NCBI RefSeq assembly: GCF_000423665.1
Contig: NZ_KE384073.1
Span: 200,144-264,143, forward strand
Source: Solirubrobacter soli DSM 22325
GTDB lineage: Bacteria > Actinomycetota > Thermoleophilia > Solirubrobacterales > Solirubrobacteraceae
DNA length: 64,000 nucleotides
Reading direction: 5' to 3'
Part shown: one piece after another, positions 61,169-64,000 of the stretch
Layout: each line of letters opens with the position of its first letter
Numbering within the stretch: the stretch's first letter is position 1
Program-made: the position numbers and the translations under genes
The notes under the pieces: generated by a model
Database searches by the model: none
Told to the model about the DNA's origin: nothing
The model's input: only the letters and a program-made list of their open reading frames with translations

Positions 61169-62263
61169 TTGTACGGACGCAGGTTCCACATCGCTCTATA
61201 CGGCTTGCTGTTGACGCTCGGCCTCGCCGCGCCCGCCCACGCTGCCGGCGTCGACGTGACGTCGGCGGGGTCGATCTCCGGCTCCGCCGTGGTCGGTCAG
61301 AAGCTGACGGTCTCCAACGGCAGCTACACCGGCCCGGCCGGCACCACGGTCGGGCGCCAGTGGCTGCGCTGCGACACCGCCACGACGACCAACTGCGCGT
61401 GGATCGACAACGCGACGACCACGCAGTACACGTTGACGACGTCCGACAAGGGCAAGTGGATTCGCGTGATGCTCTACGCGTACTACGGCTCGGACTGGGA
61501 TTACGCGATCTCCAACGCGACAGCGACAATCGCGGCGGCGCCGACGCCCACGCCCACCCCGACGCCGACCAAGACGCCGACGCCCACCCCGACGCCGACC
61601 AAGACGCCCACGCCGACGCCGACACCGACCAAGACGCCGACGCCCACGCCGACGCCGACCAGGACGCCGACGCCCACGCCGACGCCGACCAGGACGCCGA
61701 CCCCGACGGCCACGCCGGTCAAGACGACGACGCCGGTGATCTCGCCGACGCCGACCGCGACCGCCACGCCGACGCCCACCCCGGACTTCAACTCGGCCGA
61801 CACGCCGCCCGCGGGCAACCCGCCGTCCGGCGACCCGATCGCCGAGCCCGTCGCCCAGCCGGACGCCGCGACCACGCAGAGCGCTCAGAAGGCGGCGAAG
61901 AAGAAGGTCAAGCCGAAGATGATCAAGCCCTACCCGACGGTGCGGATCAGCGGCAGCCTGACCAAGGGCGGCGCCAACGTCACCCGGCTCACCGTCCGCG
62001 CCCCGCGCGGCGTGCGGATCACGCTCACCTGCGAGGGCAAGGGCTGCCCGCTGCGCGAGGTCGCGCAGGCCACCTCGCTCTTCCACATCCAGCAGTTCGA
62101 GCGCGAGCTGCGTGCCGGGACCAAGCTGACGATCACGGTGACCAAGCCGAACTACATCAGCAAGATCACCACGATCACGATCCGCAAGGGCAAGGGTCCG
62201 AAGCGCACCGACAAGTGCCAGCTGCCGGGCGACACGAAGCTGTTCGCCTGCCCGAAGCGCTGA
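61169..62263 (+). CDS. Secreted Ig-like protein with Pro-Thr repeat linker and shared Cys C-terminal module
   Basis: 364 residues from TTG 61169, with GGAGG eight bases upstream. Signal peptide (FHIALYGLLLTLGLAAPAHA), an Ig-like domain (VVGQKLTVSNGSYTG ... QWLRCD ... TLTTSDKGKWIRV), then about 75 residues of repeated TPTPTPTKTP-type linker. A Lys-rich bridge leads to the Cys-containing module (TCEGKGCPLRE ... CQLPGDTKLFACPKR) shared with the proteins at 5499 and 36841. Likely wall-attached or extracellular. Its 3' end overlaps the convergent hydrolase gene by 89 bp. Confidence 0.78.
   Translation: MYGRRFHIALYGLLLTLGLAAPAHAAGVDVTSAGSISGSAVVGQKLTVSNGSYTGPAGTTVGRQWLRCDTATTTNCAWIDNATTTQYTLTTSDKGKWIRVMLYAYYGSDWDYAISNATATIAAAPTPTPTPTPTKTPTPTPTPTKTPTPTPTPTKTPTPTPTPTRTPTPTPTPTRTPTPTATPVKTTTPVISPTPTATATPTPTPDFNSADTPPAGNPPSGDPIAEPVAQPDAATTQSAQKAAKKKVKPKMIKPYPTVRISGSLTKGGANVTRLTVRAPRGVRITLTCEGKGCPLREVAQATSLFHIQQFERELRAGTKLTITVTKPNYISKITTITIRKGKGPKRTDKCQLPGDTKLFACPKR
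61543..61730 (+). repeat. 30-bp tandem repeats coding Pro-Thr linker
   Basis: Five or so units of ACGCCGACGCCCACGCCG-type sequence ending in ACCAAG or ACCAGG, all in frame. Variation is mostly CCC/CCG and Lys/Arg codons. Likely variable in copy number between strains. Confidence 0.88.
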
Positions 62264-63113
62264 GCTCCCCCAGGATCTCGCGCACCCGCCGCCGGAAGAA
62301 GAAGTGCCCCTCGCCGGGGTCGAACCACGCGCGACACCGCGGCAGGCTCGCGACCAGGTGCAGCGCGTGATCGGACGGCACGAAGGCGTCAGCCAGCCCG
62401 TGCCAGACGTGCACCTCGCTCCGCACCTGATCGAGCGCGAACCCCCAGGGGCGTGACGTGACGAGGTGATCGTCGATCAACCCGCCGATCCCGCTCGCGG
62501 TCGCGGCGAGGAACGCGCTGTGCGTGTCGCGGCGGGTGGCGGACTCGGTGACGCGGCGGCGGTCGATCGGCGGCGCACCCACGAGCATCGCCCGCTCCAG
62601 GAGCCGTGGGTGGCGGGCGACGAGCGCCACGCCGCCGTCCCCGAGCTTGGCGGCGAGCCGCGGAGCCGCCGCGATCGCCCGGAGCGGCAGCCGCACGCGC
62701 CGGGGCAGGCCGGGGACCTCGACGGGCGCGCACAAGGGGGAGAGCGAGGACACCGCGGCGACCCGGACGCGTTCGCCGAGACGGTGCCCGGTGGCCAGCG
62801 CGTACGGCCCGCCCGCCGAGACGCCGACGACCGCGAAGCGCTCGAGGCCGAGGCGATCGGCGACCTGCTCGAGGTCCTCCGCGAAGTCCAGCAGCGTGCG
62901 CCCCGGCTGGCGGTCGGACCCGCCGAAGCCCGGCCGCTGTGGGAGCAGCAGCCGGACGCCGAGCGTCCCGAGCGCCAGCGCGAGGTCACCGCGGCACTCC
63001 AGCGGCGCGCCGATCGCGCCGTGCAGGTACATCACCGGGACCCCGTCGCGCGGGCCCACGTCGCCGACGGCCAGCGAGCGGCGGTCGGCAAGTCGCACGT
63101 GCAGGCCGTTCAT
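62175..63113 (-). CDS. Alpha/beta hydrolase
   Basis: 312 residues from ATG 63113. Oxyanion region YLHGAIGAP, nucleophile Ser in VGVSAGGPYAL, acid Asp in GLADAFVPSD and His in GEGHFFFRRR complete the triad. The fold normally ends soon after that His. Here about 30 further residues (ASGRRTASCRPAAGTCRC) come from reading across the end of the convergent secreted-protein gene and look non-functional. Substrate unknown. It is 21 bp after a second hydrolase, probably one operon. Confidence 0.85.
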   Translation of the reverse strand: MNGLHVRLADRRSLAVGDVGPRDGVPVMYLHGAIGAPLECRGDLALALGTLGVRLLLPQRPGFGGSDRQPGRTLLDFAEDLEQVADRLGLERFAVVGVSAGGPYALATGHRLGERVRVAAVSSLSPLCAPVEVPGLPRRVRLPLRAIAAAPRLAAKLGDGGVALVARHPRLLERAMLVGAPPIDRRRVTESATRRDTHSAFLAATASGIGGLIDDHLVTSRPWGFALDQVRSEVHVWHGLADAFVPSDHALHLVASLPRCRAWFDPGEGHFFFRRRVREILGELSASGRRTASCRPAAGTCRCASDPCPCGS

Positions 63114-63134
63114 GACCGGAATCGGTAGTGCGGC

Positions 63135-63896
63135 TCAGACGGCGCGGTGTTTCAGGGTGGTGACCAGTGCCCGGGCGAACGCCTCGGGCCGCTCCATCAT
63201 CGGGATGTGACCCGCGCCCTCGATCACCTGCACGGGCAGGTCGAGCGGCGGCATCGGGACGATCCGGTCGTGCGCGCCCCAGATCGCGCCCACCGGCATC
63301 GCCAGCGCGCCGAGCCGCTCGGTCAGCTGCGCACGCGCGACGCTCTCCAGCGCCTCCCGGGTGCGGGTCGCTCCCGCTGAGGCCTTGAGCATCGCCCGCA
63401 CCTCGGCGGGCGGGAGCGAGACCGGGTCCTTCGTCCCCGTCGCCAGCAGCAGCCGCCGGCCCCACGGCGTGTCCGCCAGCGGCGCCGCGCGCCGGCGCAG
63501 CGGGATCGCGCCCGCGGCGGCGACCGCGGCGACCCACGCGGCGGGCGCGGGGATCGACCGCAGGCCCGCCGGGGCGACGAGCACGAGCCGGCGGACCAGG
63601 TCCGGGTGGCGTTCGGCGAGCACGATCGCGACCGCGCCGCCCAGCGAGTGCCCGACCAGGTCCAACGGCTCCGCCAGCGCGGCGGCGATGACGTCCGCGA
63701 CCTCCTCGAGCATGAACCCGTCGCCCGCCGGCGGCGACTCCCCGAAGCCGGGCAGATCCAACGTGATCACGCGGCCGTCGAGGTACGGGAGCACCCGCCG
63801 CCAGATCACCCGCGTCGTCGCGAGGCCGTGGACGAGCGCCAGCGGCTCGCCCGTTCCGTGGGTCTCGTACGCGAGCACGGCGCCCAACTGTGTCAA
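63135..63896 (-). CDS. Alpha/beta hydrolase
   Basis: 253 residues from TTG 63896; GTG 63878 is also possible and would avoid overlap with the next frame. Oxyanion HGLATTR, nucleophile elbow VGHSLGGAVA, Asp in GAHDRIVPMP and His in GAGHIPMMERPE form a full triad. It resembles esterases and haloperoxidase-like enzymes of the family; no substrate can be named. Confidence 0.88.
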   Translation of the reverse strand: MTQLGAVLAYETHGTGEPLALVHGLATTRVIWRRVLPYLDGRVITLDLPGFGESPPAGDGFMLEEVADVIAAALAEPLDLVGHSLGGAVAIVLAERHPDLVRRLVLVAPAGLRSIPAPAAWVAAVAAAGAIPLRRRAAPLADTPWGRRLLLATGTKDPVSLPPAEVRAMLKASAGATRTREALESVARAQLTERLGALAMPVGAIWGAHDRIVPMPPLDLPVQVIEGAGHIPMMERPEAFARALVTTLKHRAV

Positions 63897-64000
63897 AGGA
63901 CGCGCGCAGCGGCGCGGCCGCCGCGCCAGGCGCGAACGGCGCGCCCGGCGAGATCCGGATCGTCACTTGCAAGAAGGTGCGCAAGCACGGCCGTGTCCGC
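63890..64000 (+). CDS. Partial frame with collagen-like/GEIRIVTCK module, runs off window
   Basis: An open frame from a GTG at 63890 to the window end. It reads Gly-Ala-Pro-rich sequence (APGANGAPGEIRIVTCKK) then a basic stretch. This GxxGxxGEIRIVTCK form resembles the C-terminal part of secreted collagen-like proteins of this group, yet little lies before it. It could be a short gene, or a remnant of a larger one lost upstream. No ribosome site seen. Confidence 0.35.
   Translation, partial: MSKDARSGAAAAPGANGAPGEIRIVTCKKVRKHGRVR

Noticed and set aside
61543..61730. CRISPR or non-coding satellite
   Set aside because: Units keep reading frame and encode a Pro-Thr linker inside a signal-peptide protein.

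Overview
The window is uniformly GC-rich and reads as one chromosome segment of a Gram-positive actinobacterium, most likely Thermoleophilia/Solirubrobacterales. That placement is inferred from gene style: many secreted proteins with Pro-Thr linkers, PKD, MopE-type and RTX repeats; PASTA and FHA signalling proteins; very large ATPase regulators; frequent GTG/TTG starts; and genes packed with ATGA/GTGA/TTGA overlaps. No transposase, integrase, phage gene, rRNA or CRISPR array was seen.

Layout. 1-6.5 kb: the end of hutI, a LysR regulator, and three membrane or secreted proteins. 6.4-12.6 kb: a LuxR-type ATPase regulator divergent from a large Ser/Thr kinase-ATPase whose catalytic lysine is arranged as in eukaryotic WNK kinases. 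12.6-16.4 kb: a small protein, an S41 peptidase and a sigma factor, divergent from an FHA-HTH regulator. 16.5-18.3 kb: a RES/Xre-type toxin-antitoxin pair and an ArsR-like regulator. 18.4-23.2 kb: a GGDEF-EAL protein, then an ArsR-ArsC fusion, a VOC protein and a chromate transporter. 23.2-30.3 kb: a GH10 xylanase and a redox block (XRE regulator, two aldo-keto reductases and a cupin, opposite an alcohol dehydrogenase, DUF2255 and DUF1989).

30.3-42.6 kb is the most unusual region. It holds a protein with two duplicated helices carrying cysteines every fourth residue. Divergent from it is a three-gene set: a zinc-ribbon/PASTA/propeller membrane protein, a zinc-ribbon/FHA/PqqD-like/M50 protease, and a lytic transglycosylase-NlpC/P60 hydrolase with a leader-like N-terminus. 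A Vgb-like secreted protein and a PknB-type kinase operon ending in an HTTM membrane protein follow. My working hypothesis is a phosphorylation-gated, PqqD-guided intramembrane protease acting on leader-bearing envelope proteins.

42.5-51.3 kb: an RTX-repeat protein, a PadR regulator with a membrane partner, an ABC exporter, a large propeller-phosphoesterase and a LysR regulator. 51.3-55.5 kb: a short-chain dehydrogenase, an arsenic locus (arsM-arsR divergent from aquaporin-arsC) and a HigBA-like toxin-antitoxin pair with two palindromic operators. 55.5-64 kb: tRNA-Gly(GCC), an FtsH variant, an epimerase, a cupredoxin, an Nramp-like transporter followed at once by a 31-residue membrane peptide, a Pro-Thr-repeat secreted protein, and two alpha/beta hydrolases.

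Shared themes link the genes. Three secreted proteins end in the same Cys-containing module. Convergent neighbours repeatedly share a four-base CTAG or TTAG double stop. Phospho-signalling parts (two kinases, two FHA proteins, PASTA) lie within about 30 kb and may form connected circuits; that connection is inference. All functions are assigned by reading motifs and gene order, without database searches.
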